A stretch of DNA of 64,000 nucleotides from Nocardioides eburneiflavus (GCF_004785795.1 NZ_SRRO01000001.1:2170001-2234000); one strand, 5' to 3'. Positions 39,279 through 49,146 are shown, counted from the stretch's first letter. Made by a program: numbers and translations. The notes: generated by a model not told the origin, from the letters alone.

Positions 39279-40636
39279 CGGCTGTCCGTCCTGTCGTTCG
39301 GGGTCCCTGCGGCGTTGTTCGGAGGAGCGGAGCGGGGGAGAAGAACGTCGTGGGGTGATCGGTCTTCCATCCCCCACGGGGATCCGTACCCCTCGGGCTT
39401 CGGCGCGGCGAGCAGGTCGAGGAACGGCTTGGGCGGGAGAGCCTCGGGTCCGAGCACGCCGGTGCCCGACCAGGTGCCGTCGGCGAGCAGCTCGAGGGCG
39501 ACGACGGGGTTGATCGCGGTCTGCCAGACCACGCACTGCGCGCCGTAGTCGCGCATGGAGTCGGCGTTGTCGACCACGTGATAGAGGTAGGTCGAGCGGG
39601 GCGCCCCGTCCTTGCCGGTGCCGGTGACCCACAGGCCCGCGCAGGTCTTGCCCTCCATCCGCGGACCGATCGTGGAGGGATCGGGCAGGCAGGCGGCGAC
39701 GACGTCGCGAGGCGAGACCTCGACGCCCTTGACGGTGACTGGCTCGGTCGAGTCCAGGCCGAGGGTGTGGAGGGTGCGCAGGATGCCGATCATCTCCTCA
39801 CCGAGGCCGTACTTGAAGGTGACCCGGTCCGCCTCGACCCACCGCGGCATCAGGAGCACCTCCTCGTGCTCGACGTGCACGCACTCCACCGGGCCGATGC
39901 CCTCGGGGAAGTCGAAGACCTCGGGCTCGGAGAACGGCGGCAGCGTGAAGAAGCCCGAGTCCAGGTCGCCGCCGCCACGCGCGCGCTCCCACACCACCGG
40001 CGGGTTCAGGCACTCCTCGATGATCGTCCACATCGAGAAGCCGGGAGCGAAGACCTCGTTGCCGTCGTCGTCGCGGATCACCAGGCTGGCGCCGTCGCGG
40101 GTGCCGAGCTCGTCGATGTGGTCGAAGAGCTCGTCGGCGGCATAGCGGGCGAAGACGTCGGACAGTCCCGGCTCGACGCCGATGCCGAGCAGCGCCAGCC
40201 GCCCGGCCGTCTCCCACTCACCGGCCAGCGCGAACTGCTCGTCGCCGAGCTTGACGCCGACCTGCTCGTAGGGCGCCTCGGGGTGGCGGACCGACAGGCT
40301 CATCGCCATGTCGAGGTAGTCGGCGCCGGCCGCCAGGGCGCCGGTGAAGATCGGCATCACGAAGCGCGGGTCGACCGCGTTGAAGACGTGGGTGGCCCGG
40401 ACCTGGCGGGCGAGCGTGGCCACGGCCTCGGCGTCTGAGGCGTCGACCTGCCCGGCGCTGAAGCGCCCCTCACCCGTACGGCGCCCGCGCGCGGCCGCGA
40501 CGGTGCGCTCGGCGCGGTCGAGGTCGTAGTCGGCCACCACCCACGCCTCGAAGAAGTCGCGCTCGACCGCGATCCGGGCAGCGGCGTCGCCGACGCCGCC
40601 CGCCCCGACCATCAGGACGCGCATGGGTTCAGGCAC
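39275..40636 (-). CDS. Saccharopine dehydrogenase-like reductase
   Basis: A 453-residue NAD(P)-binding protein. The Rossmann motif is VLMVGAGGVGDAAARIA near the N-terminus; IFTGALAAGADYLDMAM and LGIGVEPGLSDVFARYA follow in the order seen in saccharopine/carboxynorspermidine dehydrogenases. The last 28 residues (DRSPHDVLLPRSAPPNN and on) are encoded by the dispersed repeat and are probably not part of the original enzyme. The GTG at 40636 has AGGAGA upstream. In a polyamine cluster it may reduce an imine from a polyamine or lysine derivative, but the substrate is unknown. Confidence 0.82.
   Translation of the reverse strand: MPEPMRVLMVGAGGVGDAAARIAVERDFFEAWVVADYDLDRAERTVAAARGRRTGEGRFSAGQVDASDAEAVATLARQVRATHVFNAVDPRFVMPIFTGALAAGADYLDMAMSLSVRHPEAPYEQVGVKLGDEQFALAGEWETAGRLALLGIGVEPGLSDVFARYAADELFDHIDELGTRDGASLVIRDDDGNEVFAPGFSMWTIIEECLNPPVVWERARGGGDLDSGFFTLPPFSEPEVFDFPEGIGPVECVHVEHEEVLLMPRWVEADRVTFKYGLGEEMIGILRTLHTLGLDSTEPVTVKGVEVSPRDVVAACLPDPSTIGPRMEGKTCAGLWVTGTGKDGAPRSTYLYHVVDNADSMRDYGAQCVVWQTAINPVVALELLADGTWSGTGVLGPEALPPKPFLDLLAAPKPEGYGSPWGMEDRSPHDVLLPRSAPPNNAAGTPNDRTDSR
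39309..39357 (-). repeat. Dispersed 49-bp repeat, copy B
   Basis: 44 of 49 bases match copy A at 9031-9079, in the same orientation. This copy lies within the 3' coding end of the saccharopine-dehydrogenase-like gene and supplies its C-terminal tail. Both copies sit at the 3' ends of minus-strand genes. Confidence 0.75.
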
Positions 40637-40689
40637 TCTCGATCTCTCCTAGGGCTCGCGCGAGAGGCGCGGTTGGTGGGGGCGAGGGG

Positions 40690-41565
40690 TCAGCTCTTGT
40701 ACGTGGAGGCCCGCATCGAGGCGACGACCTGCGCGCCCACGACGAGCAGGACGGCGATCACGAACATCGAGAAGCCGATCACGTTGGCCTCGGCCGGGAT
40801 GCCGCGGCGGGAGGCGACGTAGACGAACTTGGGGAACGTGTTCTCGTTGCCCGACACGAAGTTGGTGATGATGAAGTCGTCGAACGACAGCGAGAAGGCC
40901 AGCATCGCCGCGCCCAGGATGCCGGGCAGGATCAGCGGGAAGGTGACCTGCCAGAAGGTCTGCATCGGGCTGGCGTACAGGTCCTGCGCGGCCTCCTCGA
41001 TGCGCGGGTCGAGCGACTGGATGCGCGCCTTGACCGTCACCACCACGAAGCTCAGGCAGAACATGATGTGGGCGAACACGATCGTGCCGAAGCCCAGGCT
41101 GATGCCGATGTTGGAGAAGCCCTGCACGAAGATCGTCAGCAGCGCGGCACCCATCACGATCTCGGGCGTGGCCATCGGCACGAAGATCAGCACGTTGCTG
41201 GCCTCCTTGCCGCGGAAGCGGTAGCGCACCATCGCCAGGGCCATCATCGTGCCGAGGACCGTGGCCACCACGGTGGAGATCGCCCCGACCTGGAGCGAGG
41301 TGACCAGGGACTCGCAGGCGCCGGTGACGCCGCACGGGTCCTGCCAGTGCTCCCAGGTGAAGCCCTGCCACACGATGTTGGTCTTGCCGTGGTCGTTGAA
41401 CGAGAACGCGAACGTGTAGGCGACCGGGAGGAAGAGGTAGAGCAGCACCAGGATCGCCGACAGCATGGCGAAGTGCTTGGCCAGCCACAGCTGTGCCCGC
41501 TTGGCGGCCGACGGCCGGTAGGCCGGGCTGGACGTGCCGGACGGCGTGGGGGTCATCGTGGCCAT
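40690..41565 (-). CDS. potC: Polyamine-type ABC transporter permease (PotC-like)
   Basis: A 291-residue inner-membrane permease with six predicted helices. The cytoplasmic EAA loop that contacts the ATPase is IEEAAQDLYASPMQTFWQVT with FPLILPGI after it. It is one base from the PotB-like gene. Substrate specificity for spermidine/putrescine comes from the neighbouring catabolic genes, not from the permease itself. Confidence 0.9.
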   Translation of the reverse strand: MATMTPTPSGTSSPAYRPSAAKRAQLWLAKHFAMLSAILVLLYLFLPVAYTFAFSFNDHGKTNIVWQGFTWEHWQDPCGVTGACESLVTSLQVGAISTVVATVLGTMMALAMVRYRFRGKEASNVLIFVPMATPEIVMGAALLTIFVQGFSNIGISLGFGTIVFAHIMFCLSFVVVTVKARIQSLDPRIEEAAQDLYASPMQTFWQVTFPLILPGILGAAMLAFSLSFDDFIITNFVSGNENTFPKFVYVASRRGIPAEANVIGFSMFVIAVLLVVGAQVVASMRASTYKS

Positions 41566-41566
41566 G

Positions 41567-42487
41567 TCACACCAGCTCCTCGGTGCCGAAGCGGCGTACG
41601 TACAGGAAGACCATCGCCAGGATCGCGGCCATCAGGGTGAAGGAGAGCGCAGCGGCGACGGGGTAGCCGCCGGGGATCGCGAGGAACTGGTCGTTGATGA
41701 CGTTGCCGACCATCTTCCCGCGCTGGGGGCCGAGCAGCTCCATGTTGACGAAGTCGCCGGCCGCGGGGATGAAGGTCAGCAGCGTGCCGGCGAGCACGCC
41801 GGGCATCGACATCGGCAGCGTCACCGTGCGGAAGGTCGTGAACCCGTTGGCGTACAGGTCGCCACCGGCCTCGATGACGCGAGGGTCGGCGCGCTCGAGC
41901 GAGGCATAGATCGGCAGCACCATGAAGGGCAGGAAGTTGTAGGTCAGGCCTGCGACCACCGCGACGGGGGTGTTGATGATGTTCCCGCCCGGCAGCAGGT
42001 TGAGGAAGCTGAGCACCCCGACCACCCAGCCCTCGTCGGCCAGGATCTGCGACCACGCGAAGGTGCGCAGGATGAAGGAGGTGAAGAACGGCGCGATGAC
42101 GCAGATCATCATCAGGTTGCGCCACCTGCCGGCCTTGAACGCCATCGCGTAGGCGAGCGGGTAGGCGATGACGAACGCCAGGAACGTGGCGAGCCCGGCG
42201 TAGAGGAACGAGCGCGCGAAGTGGGGCGCGTAGTCGGTGAGCGCGGCGGCGTAGTTCTGGAAGTTGAGGTCGCGGTAGTAGTAGCCCGGGAACCCGGGGT
42301 AGCGGCTCTGCAGGCTCACCGATGCCAGCTGCACCAGCGGCAGGATGAAGAAGACGCCGAGCCACAGCACGCCGGGCAGGAGCAGGAGGTACGCCGTCCA
42401 GCTCCGCTTCTGCGTCTCGGGGGCGGGCGGCGTCGGGTGCACCGCGGGGTCGCCCGCCACCTGGGAGACGGGGGCGAGGGCGCTCAT
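41567..42487 (-). CDS. potB: Polyamine-type ABC transporter permease (PotB-like)
   Basis: A 306-residue permease with six predicted helices. The EAA loop is DPRVIEAGGDLYANGFTTFR followed by TVTLPMSMPGV. It pairs with the PotC-like permease downstream, and its start overlaps the ATPase gene's stop by 4 bases. Confidence 0.9.
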   Translation of the reverse strand: MSALAPVSQVAGDPAVHPTPPAPETQKRSWTAYLLLLPGVLWLGVFFILPLVQLASVSLQSRYPGFPGYYYRDLNFQNYAAALTDYAPHFARSFLYAGLATFLAFVIAYPLAYAMAFKAGRWRNLMMICVIAPFFTSFILRTFAWSQILADEGWVVGVLSFLNLLPGGNIINTPVAVVAGLTYNFLPFMVLPIYASLERADPRVIEAGGDLYANGFTTFRTVTLPMSMPGVLAGTLLTFIPAAGDFVNMELLGPQRGKMVGNVINDQFLAIPGGYPVAAALSFTLMAAILAMVFLYVRRFGTEELV

Positions 42488-43584
42488 CCGGCGTCCACGG
42501 GGACACCGAAGGCGTGGCCGGGGTTCCAGGTCAGCCAGACCTCGTCGCCGGGACGGAGGTCGAGCGGCTCGACGTCGAGGTTCTGCTCGTAGCAGCTCCA
42601 GGTCGTGCCGCTCGGCATGTCGACGAGGTAGCTCGTGGCGACCCCGAGGAACGACACGTCGCGCACCGTGCCCTTGACGTCGTTGCCGACGCCCTCGGGC
42701 TGCTTGCGAGACACGGTCACCTTCTCGGGACGTACGCCGAAGAGCACCTCGCCCTCGTGCACCTGGGAGCGATCCTTGAGGATCCTCACCTTGGTGCCGA
42801 GCACGTCCGCGACGAGGTGGTCGCCGTCGATGCCCTCGATGGTGCCGACGCCGGTGTTGGCCTGGCCGAGGAAGTTGGCCACGAAGCGGGTGCGTGGCAG
42901 GTCGTAGAGCGCTGCTGGCGGGCCGAGCTGCTCGATCCTGCCCCGGTTCATCACCGCGACCGTGTCGGCCATCGTCATGGCCTCCTCCTGGTCGTGCGTG
43001 ACGTGGATGAACGTGAGCCCCACCTCGGTCTGGATCCGCTTGAGCTCGACCTGCATCTCGCGGCGCAGCTTGAGGTCGAGGGCGCCGAGCGGCTCGTCGA
43101 GGAGCAGCACCTCGGGGTGGTTGACCAGCGCCCGCGCCAGGGCGACCCGCTGCTGCTGGCCGCCGGAGAGCTGCGCCGGCTTGCGCCCGGCGAACTCGGT
43201 CATCTGCACGAGCTCGAGCGCGTCTGCAGCCCGCTGGGCCGCGTCCTTGTCCTTGCGGCGCTTGGGGCCGAAGGCGACGTTGTCGCGGATCGTCAAGTGC
43301 GGGAACAGTGCGTAGGACTGGAACACCGTGTTGACCGGGCGCTCGTACGGCCGGGAGCCGGTGAGGTCGGTGTCGCCGATGCGCACTCGGCCCGACGTGG
43401 GCTGCTCGAGCCCCGCGACCATCCGGAGCGTGGTGGTCTTGCCGCAGCCCGACGGCCCGAGCAGGGCGAAGAAGGAGCCCCGGGGGACGAGCAGGTCGAT
43501 GTCGTCGACGGCGGTGAAGTCGCCGAACGACTTGGTCACGCTCTCGAGCTGGAGGTCGCCTCGCGCCTCGCGGAATCCGGCCAT
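42484..43584 (-). CDS. potA: Polyamine-type ABC transporter ATP-binding protein (PotA-like)
   Basis: A 366-residue ATPase. Walker A is GPSGCGKTTTLRM, the signature LSGGQQQRVALARAL, Walker B LLLDEPLGALDLKLR and the switch His in VTHDQEEAM. The C-terminal TOBE domain (about 280-360) is present, as in PotA. It powers uptake through the two permeases. It lies one base after the binding-protein gene. Confidence 0.93.
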   Translation of the reverse strand: MAGFREARGDLQLESVTKSFGDFTAVDDIDLLVPRGSFFALLGPSGCGKTTTLRMVAGLEQPTSGRVRIGDTDLTGSRPYERPVNTVFQSYALFPHLTIRDNVAFGPKRRKDKDAAQRAADALELVQMTEFAGRKPAQLSGGQQQRVALARALVNHPEVLLLDEPLGALDLKLRREMQVELKRIQTEVGLTFIHVTHDQEEAMTMADTVAVMNRGRIEQLGPPAALYDLPRTRFVANFLGQANTGVGTIEGIDGDHLVADVLGTKVRILKDRSQVHEGEVLFGVRPEKVTVSRKQPEGVGNDVKGTVRDVSFLGVATSYLVDMPSGTTWSCYEQNLDVEPLDLRPGDEVWLTWNPGHAFGVPVDAG

Positions 43585-43585
43585 G

Positions 43586-44839
43586 TCAGTTCCCCATCAC
43601 CTTCGTGGACCACAGGTCGGCGTACTCGATGTCCTCGTCGGCGTCGAGCGCGCGGAACTGCTGGATGTTCCGCTCCGAGATGAAGTCGGCGGTCGGGAAG
43701 ATCCAGGGGCTCTCGGCGAGGTCCGGGTCGATCTTCTCCATCTCCGCCTGGGCGCCGTCGACGGGACAGACGTAGTTGACCCACGCGGCGACCTGCGCGG
43801 CGACGGCCGGGTCGTAGTAGTAGTCCATCAACCGCTGCGCGTTGCTGCGGTGCGTGGACGTGATCGGGACCATCAGGTTGTCCGACCACAGCGTTCCGCC
43901 GGACTCGGGGATCGTGAACGTCCAGCTGGGGTCCTCGGTGTCGTAGGCGAGCACGAAGATGTCTCCGCTCCACGTGATCCCGGCGACGGCGTTGCCGCTG
44001 GTGAGGTCCTCCATGTAGGAGTTGCCCTTCACCTTGCGGATGTAGCCCTCCTCGATCTTCTGCTCGATGAAGTCCAGCGCCGCCTCGAACTCCGCGCGCC
44101 CCCAGTCACTGTCGATGTCGACGCCCTGTGACTGCATCACGAGCCCGGCGGTGTCGCGGAACTCGGAGAGGACGACGATCCGTCCCTTCAGGTCGTCGGC
44201 CCAGAGGTCGTCGAGGGTCTTGAGCTCGCGGCCGACCTTGTCGCGGTTGTAGCCGATGCCGGCGAAGCCGCTCTGCCAGGTGATCGAGTAGTTGCGACCG
44301 GGGTCGAACGACACGTCCTTCAGCGGCTGGAGCAGGTTGTTGACCACGTTGGGCATCTGGATCAGCTCCAGCGGCTGGCACAGCTGGTCGCGGATCACGC
44401 GCCCGGTCATCCAGTCGGTGAGGGTGAAGATGTCGCGGTCGATGCTCTGGCCGGCGCGCAGCTGGGGTGCCACCTTGGCGTAGTAGGAGTCGTTGTCGTC
44501 GACGTCCTCGCTGTAGGTGACCTCGATCCCGGTCTGCTCCATGAACGCCTCGAGCGTCGGGGACTTCGTCTCCTTGCCGTTCATGTCGAGGTAGGCCGTC
44601 CAGTTGGCCCACTTGAGGATCTTCTCGGTGTCCGAGACGTCGGTTGGCAGCTCGAGGCTGGTCAGCCCGCCCCCCGACGGGGGCGGCGGCGGGGCGCACC
44701 CCGTCAGCGCCGCGCCAGCACCGGCGGCGAGTCCGGTGCCCAGCAGCGCGCGGCGGCTCAGTCCGCCGGAGGCGGCCTGAGACAGCGCCGCGGCCGGGGC
44801 CGACAGGTGGCGCCGTGATCGGCGCGGGATCGGTGTCAT
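43586..44839 (-). CDS. potD: Polyamine-binding lipoprotein (PotD/F-like)
   Basis: A 417-residue extracytoplasmic substrate-binding protein. The N-terminus has a twin-arginine type signal (LSRRALLGTGLAAGAGAAL) ending in a lipobox, LTGC, followed by a Pro-rich spacer. So it is probably exported folded by Tat and lipid-anchored. Conserved pocket regions are KWANWTAYLDMNG near the start and later SGDIFVLAYD. First gene of the uptake operon (potD-A-B-C). The Tat-plus-lipobox form is common in actinobacteria. Confidence 0.9.
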   Translation of the reverse strand: MTPIPRRSRRHLSAPAAALSQAASGGLSRRALLGTGLAAGAGAALTGCAPPPPPSGGGLTSLELPTDVSDTEKILKWANWTAYLDMNGKETKSPTLEAFMEQTGIEVTYSEDVDDNDSYYAKVAPQLRAGQSIDRDIFTLTDWMTGRVIRDQLCQPLELIQMPNVVNNLLQPLKDVSFDPGRNYSITWQSGFAGIGYNRDKVGRELKTLDDLWADDLKGRIVVLSEFRDTAGLVMQSQGVDIDSDWGRAEFEAALDFIEQKIEEGYIRKVKGNSYMEDLTSGNAVAGITWSGDIFVLAYDTEDPSWTFTIPESGGTLWSDNLMVPITSTHRSNAQRLMDYYYDPAVAAQVAAWVNYVCPVDGAQAEMEKIDPDLAESPWIFPTADFISERNIQQFRALDADEDIEYADLWSTKVMGN

Positions 44840-44889
44840 CAGTTCAGGTCCTCCGCTCAGCCCCCGAGTCGCTCTGGATGTGGGTGCTG

Positions 44890-46335
44890 TCAGCTCTCGA
44901 TGTTGGCCATGACGTGCTTGATGCGGGTGTAGTCCTCGAAGCCGTACATCGACAGGTCCTTGCCGTAGCCCGACTTCTTGTAGCCGCCGTGCGGCATCTC
45001 GGCGACCAGCGGGATGTGGGTGTTGATCCACACGCAGCCGAAGTCGAGGGCCCTCGACATCCGCATCGCGCGACCGAAGTCCCTGGTCCACACCGAGGAG
45101 GCGAGGCCGTAGTCCACGCCGTTGGCCCAGCGCACGGCCTCGTCCTCGTCGGTGAAGCGCTGCACGGTGATCACGGGGCCGAAGATCTCGTTCTGGATGG
45201 CGTCGTCGTCCTGCCGCAGCCCGGACAGCACGGTCGGCTCGAGGAAGTAGCCGTCGCCGAGGTCCGTACGCCGGTTGCCGCCGGCCGACACGATCGCGTG
45301 CGAGGGGAGGTCCTCGATGAAGCCGCTCACGCGGGCGAGCTGCGTCGCGTTGTTGACCGGCCCGAAGAGCGCGTCCGCGTCGTCGGGCAGCCCGACCGGT
45401 GCCGAGCTGCGCGCGTAGTCGGCGAGGGCGGCGACGAAGTCGTCGTGGATGCCGGGGGCGGCGAGCACGCGCGTCGCGGCGGTGCAGTCCTGGCCGGCGT
45501 TGAAGTAGCCGGCGATGGCGATGCCCTCGACAGCCGCCTCGATGTCCGCGTCGTCGAAGACGACCACGGGCGCCTTGCCGCCGAGCTCGAGGTGGACGCG
45601 CTTGAGGTGGGGCGCGGCACTCGCCGCGACCTCGGCACCGGCGCGTACGGAACCGGTGATGGCGACCAGGGCCGGCGTCTCGTGCTCCACCAGCCGGCGA
45701 CCGGTCTCCCGGTCCCCGGTGACGACGTTCAGGGTGCCGGCGGGCAGGAACTCCGAGGCCAGCTCGGCCAGCCGCAGCGTGCTCTCGGGGGTGGTGTCGC
45801 TCGGCTTCAGGACGACCGTGTTGCCGGCCGCGAGCGCCGGGCCGATCTTCCACACCGCCATCAGCAACGGGTAGTTCCACGGCGTGACCTGGCCGACGAC
45901 GCCGATCGGCTCGCGGCGGACCCAGGAGGTGTGGCCGGCCATGTACTCGCCGGCCGCCTTGCCCTCGAGGACGCGCGCGGCACCGGCGAAGAACCGGATC
46001 TGGTCGACCATCGGAGGGATCTCCTCGCTCGCGGTGAGCGCCTTGATCTTCCCGGTGTTCGCCGACTCGATCGCGATCAGCTCCTCGGCGTTCGCCTCGA
46101 TCGCGTCGGCGATCTTCAGCAGTGCCTGCTGGCGCTCGCTCGGCGTCGTACGTCCCCACTCGCCGAACGCGGACTCGGCGGCCGCGTAGGCGGCGTCGAC
46201 CTCCTCGCCGCCGCTGATCGGTGCCCGGGCCACCACCTGGCCCGTCGCCGGGTCGACGACGTCGCTCATCGCTCCGGCATCGCTGTCGACGAAGGTGCCG
46301 CCGATGAAGTTGCGCAACGTGCGTGGGCTGGTCAC
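44890..46335 (-). CDS. Aminobutyraldehyde (betaine-type) aldehyde dehydrogenase
   Basis: A 481-residue aldehyde dehydrogenase. The catalytic Cys is in [15 protein letters not shown] and the Glu in [18 protein letters not shown]. The YFNAGQDC context is the one found in gamma-aminobutyraldehyde dehydrogenase (PatD/Prr). It would oxidise 4-aminobutanal to GABA. The GTG at 46335 follows GGGAGGA. It is divergent from the Lrp/AsnC regulator and starts a leftward operon with the potDABC genes. Confidence 0.88.
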   Translation of the reverse strand: MTSPRTLRNFIGGTFVDSDAGAMSDVVDPATGQVVARAPISGGEEVDAAYAAAESAFGEWGRTTPSERQQALLKIADAIEANAEELIAIESANTGKIKALTASEEIPPMVDQIRFFAGAARVLEGKAAGEYMAGHTSWVRREPIGVVGQVTPWNYPLLMAVWKIGPALAAGNTVVLKPSDTTPESTLRLAELASEFLPAGTLNVVTGDRETGRRLVEHETPALVAITGSVRAGAEVAASAAPHLKRVHLELGGKAPVVVFDDADIEAAVEGIAIAGYFNAGQDCTAATRVLAAPGIHDDFVAALADYARSSAPVGLPDDADALFGPVNNATQLARVSGFIEDLPSHAIVSAGGNRRTDLGDGYFLEPTVLSGLRQDDDAIQNEIFGPVITVQRFTDEDEAVRWANGVDYGLASSVWTRDFGRAMRMSRALDFGCVWINTHIPLVAEMPHGGYKKSGYGKDLSMYGFEDYTRIKHVMANIES

Positions 46336-46420
46336 GGATGTCCTCCCGGTCGGGTGCGGTGAAGGGAGAGTAGGACGGGACCGGGGCCAATCTCCATAGC
46401 CCTCGACAAAAACATGTGCG

Positions 46421-46457
46421 GGAATCGCAGAATTTACGGGCTCGAAATGCGGATTCC
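46421..46457. promoter_or_regulatory. Inverted repeat between divergent aldehyde dehydrogenase and Lrp genes
   Basis: GGAATCGCA (46421-46429) and TGCGGATTCC (46448-46457) form an imperfect inverted repeat around an AT-rich centre. The 171-base divergent region is a natural place for the Lrp/AsnC protein to bind and control both operons. TTGACT at 46465-46470 could be a -35, without a clear -10. Confidence 0.4.
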
Positions 46458-46506
46458 GCGTCAGTTGACTTGCAAACCCGCACCTCGGCCGTCCACCATG
46501 TGTCCC

Positions 46507-46971
46507 ATGAGCGAGCGCGAGGGACCCGTGAAGCTCGATGCGACCGCCAAGCGCATCATCGAGCTCCTGCAGGAGGACGGCCGGATCTCGTACGCCGCGA
46601 TCGCCAAGGCGGTCGGGCTGTCCGAGGCCGCCGCCCGCGCCCGCGTCCAGAAGCTGCTCGACTCCGAGGTCATGCAGGTCGTCGCGGTCACGGACCCGAC
46701 CCAGGTCGGCTTCACCCGTCAGGCCATGATCGGCGTGCGCACCGAGGGCGACCCGATGAAGGTGGGCGACCGGCTCGCCCAGGTGCCCGAGGTCGACTAC
46801 GTGGTCACCACCGCCGGCAGCTTCGACCTCCTCGTCGAGGTGGTGTGCGAGGACGACCCGCACCTGCTCGACGTCATCCGTCAGGTCCGCGAGCTCGAGG
46901 GCGTCGTCTCCTCGGAGACCTTCGTCTACCTCAAGCTCAACAAGCAGCACTACAACTGGGGAACACGATGA
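46507..46971 (+). CDS. Lrp/AsnC family transcriptional regulator
   Basis: A 154-residue regulator. The N-terminal helix-turn-helix is [20 protein letters not shown] (about residues 28-47), and the C-terminal RAM domain (about 70-145) runs from [12 protein letters not shown] to [10 protein letters not shown]. The ATG at 46507 ([17 protein letters not shown]) is chosen over upstream ones that give no homologous sequence. It overlaps the transaminase gene by 4 bases and is divergent from the aldehyde dehydrogenase gene, so it probably controls putrescine use. Confidence 0.93.
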   Translation: MSEREGPVKLDATAKRIIELLQEDGRISYAAIAKAVGLSEAAARARVQKLLDSEVMQVVAVTDPTQVGFTRQAMIGVRTEGDPMKVGDRLAQVPEVDYVVTTAGSFDLLVEVVCEDDPHLLDVIRQVRELEGVVSSETFVYLKLNKQHYNWGTR

Positions 46972-48371
46972 GCCTCCACTCCACCTCGAGCCCGTCCTAC
47001 GACGAGTCCTTCGACTACCAGGCAGCGGGTCGCGACCACCTGTGGCTGCACTTCACCCGGCACTCGACCTACGAGAACGGTGGCGAGATGCCGCTGATCG
47101 TGCGCGGCGAGGGCCACAGGATCTGGGACAGCCACGGTCGCGAGTACATCGACGGCCTCGCGGGGCTGTTCGTCGTCCAGGTCGGCCACGGCCGCGAGGA
47201 GCTGGCCGAGGCCGCTGCCAGGCAGGCCAAGGAGCTGGCCTTCTTCCCGCTCTGGTCCTTCGCCCACCCGCGCGCCGTCGAGCTCGCCGACCGCGTCGCG
47301 GCGATGGCGCCCGGTGACCTCAACCGGGTCTTCTTCACCACCGGCGGCGGCGAGGCCGTCGAGTCGGCCTGGAAGCTGGCCAAGCAGTACTTCAAGCTCA
47401 CCGGCAAGCCCAACAAGCACAAGGTCATCTCCAGGGCGGTCGCCTACCACGGCACGCCGCAGGGCGCGTTGTCCATCACCGGGATCCCGCCGCTGAAGGA
47501 GATGTTCGAGCCGCTGGTCCCGGGGGCGCACAAGGTGCCCAACACCAACTTCTACCGCCGGCCCGCGTTCATCGGCGACGACGAGAAGGCGTTCGGTCGC
47601 TGGGCCGCCGACCGGATCGCGGAGGCCATCGAGTTCGAGGGCCCCGACACGGTCGCCGCGGTGTTCCTGGAGCCGGTGCAGAACGCCGGCGGCTGCTTCC
47701 CGCCGCCGCCCGGCTACTTCGAGCGGGTCCGCGAGATCTGCGACGAGTACGACGTGCTGCTCGTCTCCGACGAGGTCATCTGCGCCTTCGGGCGGGTGGG
47801 GGAGATGTTCGGTGCCGCCGAGTTCGGCTACCAGCCCGACATCATCACCTGCGCCAAGGGCATGACCTCCGGCTACTCGCCCATCGGCGCGATGATCGCC
47901 AGCGACCGGCTGTTCGAGCCGTTCAAGAGCGGCACGACGGCGTACGCCCACGGCTACACCTTCGGCGGCCACCCCGTCTCCTCGGCGGTGGCGCTGGCCA
48001 ACCTCGACATCTTCGAGCGCGAGGGCCTCACCGACCACGTGCAGCAGAACGGGCCGGCATTCCGGGCGACGCTGGAGAAGCTGCTCGACATCCCGATCGT
48101 CGGCGACGTGCGCGGCCACGGCTACTTCTACGGCATCGAGCTGGTCAAGGACCGTGAGACCAAGGAGACGTTCGACGACGCCGAGTCCGAGCGGCTGCTG
48201 CGCGGCTACCTCTCGGGCGCGCTGTGGGAGGCCGGTCTCTACTGCCGCGCCGACGACCGCGGCGACCCGGTCATCCAGCTCGCGCCACCGCTGATCATCG
48301 GCCAGCCCGAGTTCGACGACATCGAGCAGCGGCTGCGCTCGGTGCTCACCGGGGCCCTCGACCACCTGTAG
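46968..48371 (+). CDS. Class III aminotransferase, putrescine/omega-amino acid type
   Basis: A 467-residue PLP transaminase. PLP Lys is in [20 protein letters not shown], with [20 protein letters not shown] and [15 protein letters not shown] typical of putrescine:pyruvate or omega-amino acid:pyruvate enzymes. With the aminobutyraldehyde dehydrogenase it would turn putrescine into GABA. It is coupled to the Lrp regulator gene. Confidence 0.88.
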   Translation: MSLHSTSSPSYDESFDYQAAGRDHLWLHFTRHSTYENGGEMPLIVRGEGHRIWDSHGREYIDGLAGLFVVQVGHGREELAEAAARQAKELAFFPLWSFAHPRAVELADRVAAMAPGDLNRVFFTTGGGEAVESAWKLAKQYFKLTGKPNKHKVISRAVAYHGTPQGALSITGIPPLKEMFEPLVPGAHKVPNTNFYRRPAFIGDDEKAFGRWAADRIAEAIEFEGPDTVAAVFLEPVQNAGGCFPPPPGYFERVREICDEYDVLLVSDEVICAFGRVGEMFGAAEFGYQPDIITCAKGMTSGYSPIGAMIASDRLFEPFKSGTTAYAHGYTFGGHPVSSAVALANLDIFEREGLTDHVQQNGPAFRATLEKLLDIPIVGDVRGHGYFYGIELVKDRETKETFDDAESERLLRGYLSGALWEAGLYCRADDRGDPVIQLAPPLIIGQPEFDDIEQRLRSVLTGALDHL

Positions 48372-48423
48372 ACCGCCGGTCGACGATGTGCGTCGGCCCC
48401 GGGTGACCGGGGAGGATGGTGGC

Positions 48424-49146
48424 GTGAACGACGTACGCCCCGCGCGCCCCCACCTCAAGCTGACCGAGGACGGGCGGCGCATGCGCGAGGTCCTGACCTA
48501 CTCCCGGCGCGGCAGCCGGTTCACGCCCCGGCAGGCCGAGTCGTGGGCCGCCCACCACGCCGACTGGGTGATCCCCGACGAGGCGGTCGACCGGCCCGAC
48601 TTCTCCCTGGTCGAGTGGTTCGGGCGCGAGGCACCGCTGATCCTCGAGATCGGGCCGGGCATCGGCGAGGCCACCTCGGTCCTCTCGGCGGCCCGCCCGG
48701 ACCACAACGTCCTCGCGCTCGAGGTGTGGCGCCCGGGAGTCGCCGACTCCCTCTGGCGCGTGGCGGAGGCGGGGGCCGACAACGTCCGGTTCTGCTCGGT
48801 CGACGCCGTCTGGTCGCTCGAGCACCTCGTCGCGCCCGGCAGCCTCGCCGAGATCTGGACCTTCTTCCCGGACCCGTGGCGCAAGACCAAGCACCGCAAG
48901 CGCCGCCTGGTCAACCCGGCCAACGCCGCCCTCGCGTCCTCGCGGCTCGTCCCGGGCGGCGCGTGGCGGCTGGCGACCGACTGGGCCGACTACGCCGACC
49001 AGATGCGCGAGGTCCTCGACGCCGAGCCGTCGCTCGAGGGTGGGCAGGTCGAGCGGTGGGACGAGCGTCCCCTCACCCGGTTCGAGCGCAAGGGCCTCGA
49101 CGTGGGCCGAGACATCGCCGACTTCTGCTACCGCCGGCGCGCCTGA
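48424..49146 (+). CDS. trmB: tRNA (guanine(46)-N7)-methyltransferase
   Basis: A 240-residue methyltransferase that modifies G46 of tRNA. ILEIGPGIGEATSVL is the SAM site, and TFFPDPWRKTKHRKRRLVNP is the TrmB signature. The GTG at 48424 follows GGGGAGGA. It is convergent with the TPR protein gene. Confidence 0.93.
   Translation: MNDVRPARPHLKLTEDGRRMREVLTYSRRGSRFTPRQAESWAAHHADWVIPDEAVDRPDFSLVEWFGREAPLILEIGPGIGEATSVLSAARPDHNVLALEVWRPGVADSLWRVAEAGADNVRFCSVDAVWSLEHLVAPGSLAEIWTFFPDPWRKTKHRKRRLVNPANAALASSRLVPGGAWRLATDWADYADQMREVLDAEPSLEGGQVERWDERPLTRFERKGLDVGRDIADFCYRRRA

Noticed and set aside
44840..46483. Upstream extension of the PotD gene through the aldehyde dehydrogenase
   Set aside because: The Tat/lipoprotein signal fixes the PotD start at 44839; the upstream frame is a shadow of the dehydrogenase gene.
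33718..49146. The metabolic block as a mobile genomic island
   Set aside because: No integrase, transposase, tRNA, direct repeats or base-composition change was seen at its borders; it looks like resident chromosome.
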